Source of the DNA: Pyrus communis
Taxonomy: Eukaryota > Streptophyta > Magnoliopsida > Rosales > Rosaceae
Assembly (NCBI RefSeq): GCF_963583255.1
Contig: NC_084818.1
Location: 6,982,149 to 7,046,148 of the forward strand
Direction: 5' to 3'
Length of the DNA: 64,000 bases
Below, in pieces: positions 10,337 to 23,600 of the stretch; the stretch's first letter is position 1; each line of letters opens with the position of its first letter. Below the pieces are notes generated by a model. It searched no databases. It had not been told where the DNA came from and saw only the letters and a list, made by a program, of their open reading frames with translations. The translations under genes were made by a program, and so were the position numbers.

Positions 10337-11279
10337 ATGGTTCGAATCCACGTGAAGCGCGGCGAGGGCTCCGACCAGAAGGAGTTCCTCTACGACTGCG
10401 CAAGCACTTCGCCAATTGACGAGATTGCCCCCGAAATCTCCCGAATTTCCAATCTCCAAACCAAGATCGACCGCCTGGTTCTCGAGCTCGAACCTCGTCT
10501 GGAACTCCTCCATGGCGACGCAAAAGGTTCAAACTTCAAACAAAACCCGAAAAACCCTAATCACTTTGCTTACAACCCACTAATCCGAATCTTAATCCTT
10601 AATCTCTGAATCACTCACTTGTTTAACTACTAATGCAGCTGCTTCTCTCCTCAGAGCTCTATCCGAAGCCAAATCCTACGCTTCCAAGGTATAAACCAAA
10701 GAATTTGAATTCGAATTGTTTTCGAGAACGAAAACGCACTGATAAATTCTGGGTTTTTGAAAACAGGACCAGGTTGTATACAATAAGCCTTTGTCTTACC
10801 ATGTACTGAGAAACCACATACAAGCTTTGCAGAGAGAACTCAAAGCGGTTTCTGAGTTTCAGGAACTATTGGGAGGTAACCCTGTTTTTGTTTTTTGAGT
10901 TTTTGAATTGTGTATTGCAATTGGGAAGTCTTGGTTTTTTTATTGCAATGTGAAAAGTTACAGGCATTGAATTTGGCGGGGAGGATTCGAGTCGGCTTTG
11001 TTGGGCCGGGAAAGTGCTCGATGGGAGTAAACGGTTGTGTGATTATATTGGAAGCAATGAAAAAACTAAGGTGATTAATTTGATACCTTACTTGTATGGA
11101 TTGCAATTGGTTTCGACATGTTACTGAAAGTGAAGTTCTGAACTTTTTAGTTGTAGAGACGCATATAGTAGTTTATGATTTTGATGTTTTGTGGGAAAGA
11201 TATAGCTTGCTAATTGGTCCTGTTTGTTTTATGGCAGATTGTTATCAAGCTGCAGTCAACTGACTCGTGTCCTGCATAA
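10337..11279 (+). CDS. short CFAP298/C21orf59-family protein
   Basis: Five exons, 10337-10526, 10639-10688, 10767-10875, 10964-11070 and 11238-11279, give 165 residues in one continuous frame. The N-terminus MVRIHVKRGEGSDQKEFLYD and the block AGKVLDGSKRLCDYIGSNEK (about 131-150), followed by TKIVIKLQ, match the CFAP298 (C21orf59, Kurly) family. In animals and algae that family is needed for assembly of ciliary dynein arms. The animal protein is near 290 residues; here the central part is reduced and the chain stops just after the conserved KIVIKLQ strand, without the usual C-terminal tail. Seed plants have no motile cilia, so the role is unknown. The reading frame and splice sites look clean. 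The family call comes from remembered motif similarity. Confidence 0.75.
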
Positions 11280-13517
11280 TAGCGGTAAGTGGCAAATGAA
11301 TCGACTTGAGTTCTCTACATGACGTGTGTAGACATTTGTCTAGATACATGTCTGTGTACGTGCGTGTACATGTTTTGACTGTGGGTATGAATGTCTGTGT
11401 TCATGTGTACGATTGAATTTGTTTGTGTTCAGGAAATGGCAAGATCCATCTGGATAAACACAACTGCCTATCAACATGGATGCCGAGAAATCAAAGCACT
11501 TGATTTTCAAACAAGTTACAGGTCTACAGTGCATTTAAATTCTTCCTCATCTGGTTTGTGTGTTATTATGTTTTGGTTATCAGTTGGATGTGCATCCCAA
11601 ATAAAATGATAAGAGATGTTGACTTTGTGATGCATCGACAAAATCATTGTCTTTAAGTACAGATAGTAAGCTGCAATGGTCATACATGGCAGGCTTAGTT
11701 TACCTCTGTTTTTAGTAGAGTTTGTTGCTATATGGAGATTTGGATTTATTTAGCGGTTTTAAAAAGATAAATGAAGAGTAGGAATTGTCTTTACTTCTGT
11801 ATGTTTGCGAATATTTACATATGTGCTTATGGTATAATCATTATGCTAGCACAATAAAAGGATATGCAAGGGATTGGAGATATCCAAATCTCTCAGGTCA
11901 TAGGGGACGGCCTGGTGATAAATCCACTACCTTCCATAGGCCCGTTCTTAGTTCAAACCAAAAGAACTTGATAAGAAAGATCATTTGCGCTATTGACCTT
12001 TTCAACCATAGTCTTGAAGATAAAAAAAAATATTCTTACCAGAGCAATGTTAGTCTTTTGTATATGCAATTGACATTGAATTCTGAACTCCATGTAAGCT
12101 GTTGCATTCTGGAAAAATCAGTTTTGATCCAAACCTTAAGCCCTTCGTCACTACGAAACTAATCAGTAGTTAAGGATGCAAATTCACCACTGTATAAAAC
12201 GAGATACGACAAGTTTTGTTACATTGATTTATTCTTACTGGTCTTTGCCACATTCTCGGTGTATGTTTTCACTTATTGCTGTTAGGCTAAATGGGTATGG
12301 ATGCTGATATCTTAGTTTTTAGGGGCAACTTTGCGGCTTCTGTGCTGATGTAACAATCTAGCTGGTCTGCAAGGCCTACCATTTCCTTATTTTTCGTAGT
12401 TAACATTAAAATTTGAGTGGGGAAAAAGGTTTGTGGTTAGATGGGTATCTGTTAACCCATAGTGCTCAACAACATCAATTAGACCTTTTAGTTGCTTTCT
12501 TTGGCTCTAATCCTGTCAAATTTTTGGCTGACATGTTCACTTAATTTAAGGTTTATATTTCCCACTAGGAAGTATCTGGGAAAAGAAAAGGGGAAGGAAA
12601 CAAGAGCCAAAGTAAAGGCTGTTTTCTTTTCTTGCACTTGAAGAACTTCTGTTATATTAAATTGTTGAACGTCTTCCCTTTTTCTTCGTCGAGTTCGTAA
12701 TTTTGTTCATTTATACCGTGCTTTAGGATTAATCTTGTATGATGCAGTAAGAATGAGTACATACGTTTTCTTTGTTGATCCAAGGACCATTTTCTTCTAT
12801 AATGGAGGCTGGTGTCTTCTGGCTACTCTTGAGGGGCAGATACGTGGGATTTTCGGAACTCGGTTTGGTGATTGGCTGGGACATAATGATGTTGATCTTA
12901 GCCTAGTCTAAGGTACTTTGAAGTTAAGTATCATCAAGGAATGATGCCGGCTCATCAAGTTGATGGCTGTTGAATTAAATTAGGTATCCATATATGATGC
13001 TGGGAAGATCTGTTTTTTTTTTCTCGTTTTTTCATTCATAGTAATTTGAGGAGGTGAAACTGATCCCCGAGAGTTCATCAGGCGACTCCTTGAATAACAT
13101 CAGGTTTAATTTACAAATCTCAGACCCTTGACATGGATTATTACCAATCTTTTCGTTCATAATTCACTTGATTATGACGTCTTAAAAGATAGCCAGTTTC
13201 GAACCCAGGACGCATGGGTGGAAACCCAACACTCTATCTATTAGGATTTTGGACCACATGCTCGTAAATTGAAAACTTGTTAGCTAGTTGAATTCTAGAG
13301 CCACGGAATTTGCTGGAAGTGAAGCAGTTGTTAGGGAAAAAAAGGGGAAGAACATGATGTCTTGTCTTAGAAGTGAAACAGAGTTTCTGACAGCCATGCA
13401 CTGAACCAAACCATATTCATTAACAAATTTGTGAAAGAAGGAAAAAAATAACACATCATTAACCCAAGTCAAAAGTTTTTACTTTCCCCTCCCTCCCTCC
13501 CATTCACTGAGAGCCCT
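11280..13517. other. 3' flank and intergenic region with a SINE-like fragment
   Basis: A 3'UTR intron is possible (GTAAGT near 11285 to a CAG near 11432), but no coding exon is supported. Near 13190-13250 the minus strand contains a polymerase III B-box-like GGTTCGAAAC after AGAGTGTTGGGTTTCC, typical of a SINE or tRNA-derived fragment. No other gene was recognised. Confidence 0.35.
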
Positions 13518-14597
13518 TCAGCCCGTACAAAGCTCTGGTCTTTCTTGGTCCTCACAAGCTGCTATCCTCGAAGATGACAATGAGTAGAACCCAACTTCAC
13601 TGACGGTCTTTCTTGAACTAAAAGGTTGCTGAGACTGCTTGCAATGTGCAATTGCCCCCTGAATTGAACTCTCAATTTCGGAACTTGCACTGTTGCATCT
13701 CTTCAGAAACTGCAGCTCCTGAGTTCCATTGGAATGATTTGAAGATGAAGAAGAGCCCGAAGATGATGAAGAGGATGTTGAGATCTTTGTTGAATTCCGT
13801 TTGATGGCCAGTGAGAACGATCTCCTGTGGAGACCAGGACCATCCTCAATGACCTTGGCTTTGCTGAAGCTCCTCGCGCCAGAAGCAGACATCTGGTATT
13901 TCTCTCTCTGAATTTGTCCAAATGGGGTTTTCTTGGATGTCTTCACATATTTACATAAATCCTCAGATTTGAAAACCATTCCTCCATCTGCATTCCTGGC
14001 AGCAGCTGCACTGGACTCGTCCGAGCAACCAGATTTGCCAAACAGAGACTTGAAGTATGCCCGGGAAGCCTTCAGCTTTGAACCAAGCAATGACTGCCTG
14101 AACTTTTTGGTCCAAGACTTTTTTGGGGTTTCATTCGTGAAGCCGCTCCCTTCAGTTGAGTACTCCAAAATATACTCTTCTGGGTTCAGCTCTCTGCTAA
14201 CCTGGCAAGACTCCGAAGGTGAGATATTGCAGGACTCAAATGGGGTGCTGGTTGTGGTTGGAGTTGGGGCAGTGGTGGCCAATGGAGTGCTATAGAATTC
14301 TTCAAACATATCTTTTCGGTGATCGAAACCAGAGTGGGAGTTTTGCAGTAGTTTTTCGACCATTTGTAAGCGCGGGGGGAGTTGGAGGGGAAGGAGCTTC
14401 CCTTTGTAAAAGAGCTCATCAGCTGGAGAGGTTGAGGGGGAATACCTCTTCAAAGAAGTGGATGACATTTGAAACTCAAACTCTCTGGGGTGTGGAGGGG
14501 AGCTCATGGAATGGCTGAGGGAGGCAGAGTACGAACCGACATCCATGTCGATGTAGTCATCGTCTGCATGGTCACAGGATAGGTGGTGTACAGCCAT
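13518..14597 (-). CDS. membrane-associated kinase regulator (MAKR/BKI1 family)
   Basis: Intronless frame of 359 residues. MAKR proteins sit on the plasma membrane through a basic 'hook' and regulate receptor kinases; BKI1 binds and inhibits the brassinosteroid receptor BRI1. Visible features: an acidic N-terminus MAVHHLSCDHADDDYIDMD; a Lys/Arg-rich hook at about 158-188 (KKSWTKKFRQ, LKASRAYFKSLFGK); a Ser homopolymeric stretch at about 273-287; and the C-terminal kinase-interaction motif SEIESSIQGAIAHCKQSQQ at about 306-324. The N-terminus and length resemble MAKR3/MAKR4 more than BKI1, but the exact orthologue is not proven. The ATG is the first in frame and starts the conserved N-terminal block. 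Confidence 0.87.
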   Translation of the reverse strand: MAVHHLSCDHADDDYIDMDVGSYSASLSHSMSSPPHPREFEFQMSSTSLKRYSPSTSPADELFYKGKLLPLQLPPRLQMVEKLLQNSHSGFDHRKDMFEEFYSTPLATTAPTPTTTSTPFESCNISPSESCQVSRELNPEEYILEYSTEGSGFTNETPKKSWTKKFRQSLLGSKLKASRAYFKSLFGKSGCSDESSAAAARNADGGMVFKSEDLCKYVKTSKKTPFGQIQREKYQMSASGARSFSKAKVIEDGPGLHRRSFSLAIKRNSTKISTSSSSSSGSSSSSNHSNGTQELQFLKRCNSASSEIESSIQGAIAHCKQSQQPFSSRKTVSEVGFYSLSSSRIAACEDQERPELCTG

Positions 14598-16576
14598 AGC
14601 CTGTGTGCTGCTTGAAGATGAGCTTGGTGAGGTTTTCGAAAGGTGTTATGCAACCTTTCGAGAACGTCGATGATGCCAACTTATAGAGAGAAATAAACTG
14701 TTTTTTAAGAATATTTTTTAAGTGCTCCCAAAATTCCAAATATAAAATATGATGTGGACCTTTTCTGTTGGCTCATTTATAAATGTTTTCTTTTCTCTAT
14801 CTATCATTAAAAAAATTTGTGGTTATCTCTTTCTTTGTTTATGGGACGGATCCGGGTTGCCATTCTTCTTACACAATTTTTCACACAAATTTTTATGAAG
14901 CATATTTCGTAATTTATTTTAACGATTCTAATTGTCTTTTAGGTTTTTTTCTTAAAGGTCATGTCTACTAAAAATCACCCAATATATGAAAACTATAAGA
15001 CTGTTGGATTCAAGGTTTTTTGGTAGAATCATGTTGTCTTAATGGTTTTGGATTTTTCTAATTTTTTTGAAAGAATGATCTATGGATGATATTCTAAAAC
15101 ATAGACAGTTTTAAAATACATTATAAAGTGAGTTACACAAAAGCTGTGTAAAAAAAATGATGTCACAGATCAGCCTATATATATATATATATGTCTATCT
15201 TTTTTTTTTACTACAAATGGTATTTTATATTAATTTACACTAAAAAAGAAGATGAGCGTTTGAATTGATCAGAATGCACGTCGGTTTTATATTTTTTCCT
15301 GGACTCGGGACAAGTTTAAGACTTTAATTTGTTGGGACCATGCATTTTCCAATCAAAGTTACTAAGTTGTGAAAAAAGAGGAATATTGTGGTTAATAATA
15401 TCTAAAAAGTGCTAAATTAAGCAAGAACCATGATTAAAAGGATTAATATCTATTGACGATTTGCCTTAACCTCTTGATTACAGTCATCAGCTTGGCCCAG
15501 GCCGGCTCTTGCTGGGTGAATTGGTCTTTGTAAGACAGAAAATTGTTTCAGTTTACTTTTGAAGTTGACACATCTCAAAATAAACAATGCTTGAATCGTT
15601 CAAAGTTGAAACTTACTAGAATATCTTATAAAATATTTAACGAGTGCTGTCGGAAACTGATATTATTGTTAGTGAGAATACTTGGTGCAATAACATTTGA
15701 GTGCATGATTTCGTTTTTTAGCCTAACTAAACGATGCTACTTTAACTCAAAACTCGGAAGAATGTTACTTGTATCTCTCGCGACGTCACTAAGGTATTTC
15801 AGACCAAAAATACAATGTCGATGCTTTAAGTTTTCTGCACAGTGTTTTTTAATTGGTTTGAAACATTATCACATCTAGGGGCGGATTGATTCATGGACCT
15901 AGGTGGTCTTGGGGTCACCCAGGGTCAGAAAAAGTCACCTGTGAGGACCTCTGAGGACCACCCAACGCTTTTGGAGCAAACCACCATGGTTATGTAGATG
16001 ATGTGCAAGAAAAACTTTGAACCAAGTAGATAGATCTAATTTAAGATGAAGAGGAACACAAAGAAGACTACCCATGGCCCTGCTGTTCTTGGACCTTGAT
16101 TCCAACGAAGAAGAAAGACTTTCTTTCCATTTCCCAAGTGATCAACTCTCCATTTTTCTTTTTCTTTTTCTTTTTTTAATTATTACCCAATCAAGTTGTG
16201 CCGCTTAGCATTTTAATTAGTGTTACTCAACTAATACCTGTAAATTCACACAACTTCTAAAACATTTTGTAAAGCTCCGTCCAAACGCATAGACGCTAGG
16301 CCCCAATCTGCTGTTTGACTAGTGCCTAGCATATTTTGATTATTAGAATCATCCAATATTAAAATCCTGAATCCTTCACTGATCACATCCGTTTCATGCT
16401 TACTAATGCCATCTATTTTATTTGTGAATTAAATAAATAAAAAATTAGGCTCATGCACAAGAAAATAAGTACATATTTCTTTAAGTTCTTCTCAGACTCA
16501 CCACCTTTGTAGTTAAATTTAAATTCGTGACCAACCGCACGTCTCAAAACCTGGCTTTTTATGCCGCCAAGAATGT

Positions 16577-16623
<47 letters not shown>

Positions 16624-19536
16624 GACAACGAAAAAGCTTTTTAATCGGTGAAGTAATGGTGGGAGCTATAGGTTGAAAAGGCTCTTGTAATCCAATATAG
16701 TAATCGGGACCAAAAATAATCACTTTGTAGTACACTTCACCTGATCATCTTACTTTTACTGGATTCCTGGGCTTGTTTTTCACTTTCATTTCATATTTGT
16801 ACGTGCACACATCTTTGATCATTCTTTAACTTATCTCTAATTTTATTATATGCACCATATTTCATATTTAATCTTACACATAAGTAACAGTTTGACATGC
16901 ATGCACGCAGAACTTTTTTTTTTTTTTTTTTTTTTTTTGAATTTTAACTAGTTATTTTTGCATATGTATCGTACTAGAGTGGCGACACATGTTATGTACG
17001 TGAATTAGTTATTATAGTAGAGTCGAGCGAGATGAAGAGTAAATATGGAGAAAAGAGGTGATAAATCAATACTACTATATCACCCTTAGTGAGTAAAGTT
17101 ATATTTAAACTGATTTAGAGTACTAGGAATTTTTTGTGGGATGTTTGACTAGGGCAGCTCTCACACCGGTGAGACCAACATAGTGTTAGTCCGAATAAAA
17201 AAGATACAAACAGATCTCATGCGTTTAAAAGAAATATCATACGAATGATGTGATTGAATACCTATACATAAGTTTTTCTCCTATCAAATAATATTTCACA
17301 TGTAAAAGAATCAAACAATATTCTTTTTGAAAAGTTAATAAATATCTTGAACATGTTTCTATTAGTTTCTATAAAATGAGAGAAAAAGTAGAGAGGAGAT
17401 TGTATTGTTTATAGTGAAATGGAGGAAGGGGAGAATTTGTCGACATCTAAAAGGAGCCAAGACAGAAGCCGACAGTTGGTGGTGGGTGGGAAAGGGAACT
17501 TCCGGAAGGAATGCCTGCGAGTCTCGAGAGACTTTTCATTTGTCTTCTCCTTTTAACACCCTCCCCATCTTTGCGTTCCATCTTTTTCTCACTGTTTTCT
17601 TTCCTCGAACCATTTTTAAGCACTAAAACACAGAAATGGGATTCCGTCATTTTTCAAAACCCAAATTAAATGGTTGGCCATGGCTCTAATGTCACCCTAT
17701 TCTATTCCCTCACACTTCCTCATCATCATCACTCACTAGCTAAGTTGATCATATATGTTTCGGCCAGGTGGTTAGGCATATGTTGTCTATCTAAATTCAC
17801 TCAAATTATAACGCGTATACTAAGTTTTGAGTTTAGAATTAAAGATTTGAATATTTATAATAGTACGTGTGTTGTAGACTTGTAGTGAAAAAGTTATATG
17901 CTGATGTATACGGCACTTCTCACATAAAAAAAAGTCCTATATCAACTTCACATATAGAATCAACATTTTGTGTAAGAGGTGTAGCAAGGATGTGTTAGAG
18001 TTTCTCGTTATAGCATGGGGAACTCCATACACCACATAAGTACACAAGGGTTATATCATGTGGCTTCTCCCACTTTCTAAAATATCCATATTTTGGCATC
18101 AAGTTGTTAAATGTTTTGAAAAATAAAATAAAAAATAAAAAATTTGTTTTGTTATGTTCTTTCTGTGTTTCTTCTTGAGACAAACGGCACTGAGTAGTAG
18201 CGCACGATTGTCCTCCTACAGCAAGCATTCATAAATGTGCTTTCCTTAGCTTAGATTTTAAGGGTTTGAATTTGATTAGTAACAAGTCACTCGACTCACT
18301 CTCACCCTACTCCACAATATCTAATCCTCCATCATACTTTACCATATCAATACCTTCTCCTGCTTTTAACCCTTGCATCGCCAAAAAGGAGAAGTTCTTA
18401 GGTGCAGGAGTCCGGATCACGAGGCCGTCCAACTACACATAAAGCATCTCACTCTTTTATATTTTGGTCTCGCCCACCTTCTTCGATTCTATTCATTTGT
18501 GTCTGCACTGTCTGGTGCCTTATACAAGCGTCTGAACATAAGAATATCTCCTAAATAATAAGGGTCCAACAACCAATACATATTACATTTACTTTTATGA
18601 GAAATGTTGCTAACAGTCAACTGTAGTCATTAGCTATTGATTGAGATGGGTTCCGCAGCGCTTCAATGGTTGATGGTTACCCGCTCGCATGGACGACAAT
18701 CCTAGCACAACTCTCACACTATATGCAATAACAAATTACGTTACCAAATTACATTAAAAATCATTCTAGCAAAGGATGGCCACAATTTCATACAAATGAC
18801 CCACAACCCCAAAATCCAGGATACTTGAGCTATCTGATTGGTTCAAGGACTGATAAGTCTTGGATCGACTAATTGAGGCACCTTTGGCCCGGCATCCCAC
18901 AAAAGAGAATTGCAACAACGTCTTCAAACTTCTCTTGGAAGTCGTTTTAGAAGCTGCTTTTGGAGGAAGCACTTTTGGGTGGAGATATGTTTAATGTCCA
19001 GGCCACTAGCTTCTGTTCCCTTTGTGCTAAAAACATAGGAGGTCCTCCCTAATTATGGTGCTATTGAAACATAAAACAAAAATTTTACTTGCATATCCGG
19101 AAACCTTTTCAAATCCACATAAACAAAAAATCTCGAAACCCCACATTCTCTTCTGGACTCCATCTGTGGGTGGGGAAGCACGAGAGGCCCGCTTAAACAT
19201 CCGGTGGGCATCCGGCGTTCCCCACTTCAGAGAATAGAAGCAATGTGGCTTCTCAATCGTATCGAACAGTTATATGAAACATGGTGCCATGAAGCTAACC
19301 GTCGTAGAGATTGTTGTGGCTCACCGGTTACATCCAAATTATACCATTCATTCATTTGTAAATCCATATTATATCACACGCGTTCGAGAATTTAAGGAAG
19401 AATTAACAAATTGATAATCCGTCACTTGTTGCAATGAAATTACAAAATTAAGTATGTGTAGGTTTTCAGAGGTCAGGTAGAGTCATATCCCTTATAGTAC
19501 ACAGGTGACGATCACCTTGCCAGCATAAGTATTGGG
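14598..19536. other. long AT-rich intergenic region with microsatellites and decayed repeats
   Basis: No supported gene in about 4.9 kb. It contains a TA repeat (15177-15192), a CT microsatellite (16579-16620) and a T homopolymer (about 16914-16938). Around 16280-16330 there are GACGCTAGGC and GTGCCTAGC pieces resembling the hAT-type MITE at 61204. Many short open frames here have no recognisable content. Confidence 0.4.
16579..16620 (+). repeat. CT/GA microsatellite
   Basis: About 21 uninterrupted CT units. No gene is nearby on either side. Confidence 0.9.
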
Positions 19537-20600
19537 CTATTTGGTTGATGACTCACCAGATTTTAATTCCCTTTCAAGTTCATCGAATTCCCAGTCATTA
19601 ATCTCCTCTCCTGAGTAGTCTTGACCGACCTTGCCAAACTCGGATTCCAGCTTAGCTAGTTCTGCTTCCGTCTCATGCGTTTGCTCTGCCTTGACCGCAC
19701 CTGATCCAGGCTGCTTATCTGTCCCTGCTTCCTGTGCTCCTGTGCTTTCTGTAGGGAGATGAGATGGACCGCTCTGCGGCTTTTCACTAGATGAAGTTTC
19801 TGCTTTAGGGGATGGATTCTCCAGTTGTAGATTTGGTCTCTCGATAGCTTCAAATTGCTCTCTTAATTTTTCAATATCAATAAACAGCTCCTTAACCATC
19901 GGGTCATCTTTCCTGGAACAGGCAAGACAAGTACATCACATTCGGGGTCTTTGGTGAACATCTTCAAACATAAGTGTACAAAGGAAAAGAAACAAGTTCA
20001 CACACCCCCACAAGTTGATACCTGGAAACTTCGGCTCGCTGGCCATAAAATTGCTCTTTGGTGTAATCTACTACACTGAAGGTGGTAATAATCTGAAACA
20101 AACGGACAACATCAATGTTTGTACTTGTTAGTAGATAAATCTTGCACAACAAAAATAATTAGGAAACCATTAGACACATAATTTGAAGCATTCCTAATGC
20201 GGTACTATAAAAGACTACTTGCAAAAGAAAAATTGGATCATAGATGATATAGACAAATAAGACTTTGACACATGATTCCTGATGCAATACTATAACACAA
20301 TACTTTTACCTTGGTTTCGAGGTCCAAATATTCCTCCTCAAGATTGTTTATTGGATTTAATACTTTGGAGGCCTCATTCTCTGCACTGGCTGCCATCTTT
20401 GACCTGTCTCATCAGGTCCAAATACATTAAAAACCGCGCAAACAAAATGAAGGTACAACCATCACAGTTTCACAAACATTACCCCTCACTCAATTTCTTA
20501 AGGTTCTCTACAAATGTCTCAATACGGCTGATAGAAGGCCCCAACTCTTTCTGCATTAAGATAAAAGGTGTGCATCAAGAACACTGAAAGAAATATCAAC

Positions 20601-20635
<35 letters not shown>

Positions 20636-20637
20636 GA

Positions 20638-20693
<56 letters not shown>

Positions 20694-23600
20694 GGAGTCA
20701 ATACCTTGTAAGCAGAGAGATGAACAACGACCAAGTTCAAGAAATAGTCCTCATGCTTCTCCAATTCATCGCTTGAAAATGCAGAAAACAATAGTTGTGT
20801 AAAATACAATGCATAAATTTCAAGAAAGAAAAGAATCCAATTGCATAGATTTGAAGAACATACTTGACCAGCTTCTCCTTCTTATCTGCGTACGAGCGTT
20901 GGAGAACCCAAGTATCTTCGAGAAAATTAATCCATGTCTTTAGAATATCAGCCTCTACCTTACACATTGCAATGGATTTCGAGAGCTCGACTTCCTGTTA
21001 ACAAAACAAAGAAATATTTGAATTATGCAAATGGCCAAAAAGGTGTAATACCGTGAAATAATCCAGAAGGTGAGAAACAATCAAAACCCTTGTTTCGCAG
21101 TGAGAAACAATCTTATTGTTAGCTTCCTCAAATTGTTCTCTCTCTTCCCTGGTATTGCGAAGGCGAGCATTAGCAGCAGCCAAGGAAATATTAACCTAGA
21201 AAAGATGGCTAGTGTTTAGAAATTAGCAATCAATGAAGGCCAAATTGATTTAATACACAAAGGGAAATATCAAAGCAGAAAAACCTTTTTCAATTTAGCC
21301 TCAAGATCATCCCTTTCTTTTTCAAGCTCTGAAATCTCAGCTGTTATTTCCTGAAAATGGTCATAAGATAAAAACTAAAATTCCCTTTCCAAGGCTCATG
21401 GTATACTTGAACCTCTCTACCACATCTATAAGCAGGCCTAGCATGAACCAAAAAAGAACGTTTTACCCACGGGAGACAAAAAAAAAAGGGAGATGGTTTA
21501 TGAACTCCAAAATTTGCTTCCGATACTCCTCCAGGCACTTATATATGGATTGCAAGAAGCTTCTTTTGGCGTTCAAACAATAATTCCCACAAAAATAAAG
21601 ATGCTAATAATTAAAATACCAACATATTTCAAACTTGATAACAATGCAAGTACCTAATAATAATCTCTCTAGATAAATGTGTTTGGATCGAGTACAAACT
21701 TCATGTTGTTATTAAATAAGGTTGAAGAACCTTACCTTCTCTCTTTCAGTCACTTCACTTGCTCTGGCTACACGAACCTTTATTGCCTCCTCTTTTTGAA
21801 GTCTGTTATTTAAAAAGAACTAAGGAAGTGATTTTGTTTTCCCTATTCCTGGCATCTAATATAATAATACAACCACAGACTACATGCCATTGCTGTTAAT
21901 TAAACCAATAATTCTTCACTGGAACTGCAGTTACAAAATCAAGGTTTACTAAATCTCTGTATGGATACAATACATCAAGCCAAGTCATATGAAGTTTTGA
22001 CTTTTGAGTTAATGTTTATTATTTGATAGCCTAACATTTGACTTAAAAACAAAACAACAGAGTATATAATGAACACACATGTATTATAAGAAAAAAGACA
22101 TTGTAACAACGTGATTCAACACTATCGAATAGCAACACAAGCACAAATGGTTCCTAAAGTGTTATTATACCTGTGATCTAAAATACGATTTTCAGCTTTT
22201 GCAGAGGAGCTAGCAAGAGATTCTGATAGAACCTTCAATTTATCAACCTGAGTATACAGCCAAAATAGTGTTGATAACAACGGTTTTTAACCATGAAAGA
22301 AAATTGCCATTTTGTTGGTGCAAAAGTAACAATCAAAGCATCAAGCTGCATTCAATTCAGAAACTATATAAATAAAGGCAAGATGCTGCCTACACAAGAC
22401 ATACTTTTTGAGCATGGATCTCTGGAGAATCTCCATTGTTCAACAATTTCTTCTTCAGTAAAAGCACTTCTATTCTGGAACATGCTCGAATTTGTGCAAG
22501 TGCTTCTTTTAATGCCTACCAGAAAGAAACATAGGGCAGTCAGATCCATTATTTTCAGAACTTTTCACTCAAAACTGGCCAATAAAAAGCTTTCACAAAT
22601 CCATCAAACTGGACCTTATAAAGAAGGAACAAAAGAAGAACTTGTACATGTACAGAATGTACACTGTATATATAGTAACAATTCATTTGCACCTTGTGCA
22701 GGATATTTTACTCAATCCCGACTAAGCCCAATTGTCTCTTTTTTCCTGTACATGGAGTTCTTAAATGGCTTCTTTTACCGAATGCTGTAAACTTTTAATT
22801 GTTACAGCTTCAATGGAAAACTTTTATATTGAAGCCTCCCATATAAATAATATTATAATTATTATTACATCCAGAAAACTAGAAGTTTAAATTGCACATA
22901 TGGTAGCAGTTATCTATCAGCTCGCCCATGACTAAAATTGCATCATTAAGACGCTAGTCTTCCACTTTATAAAATTTGATATGTCATTGGAATTTATGAT
23001 TAAATACAAAAAAAATTATGAGGCAGTAAAACCACAAAAATCAATAATAGCAATCATGCTCACCTTTATTGTTTCCAATTTTGTTTCTTCTGATGCTTTG
23101 TCATGACCTTCATTTGAGAGCTTCAGAGGTGGTTTCGTTACATCAAGCTTCCTCTTTAGACTAGAGGCTTCTTCATCTATTCTGTGGCAGGACACATATA
23201 AATACACGGGTAAGCAAATGTTTACCAGCAACACCTCACCCCTTTAGCTCACAACTGATAATTAAATGCCTAAGGTCACCATCCCAAACAACCTATCGGT
23301 AAAAGTTTCTAAAAATATAAACAAACAAATTTATTTGCATAACCATACATCTAGTGAGTGGCAGGACTAGCCCATATCCATACAAGAACAAAATCCCACT
23401 ACCTATTCTCAAAAAAAAGAAAAATCCAAAAGAGATTACTAACTGTTAAGATCAGATTTTCTCATACTCAATCGTCAACTGCCTAGGTGATAATTCTTTT
23501 CACATTCATTTTTGGGTGTGAATGCGTGATAATAAAAATAGGGTTATTCATACATAAGAAGTTATTCATGAAATTGCTATATCAAGTAGAGAGAGGGAGA

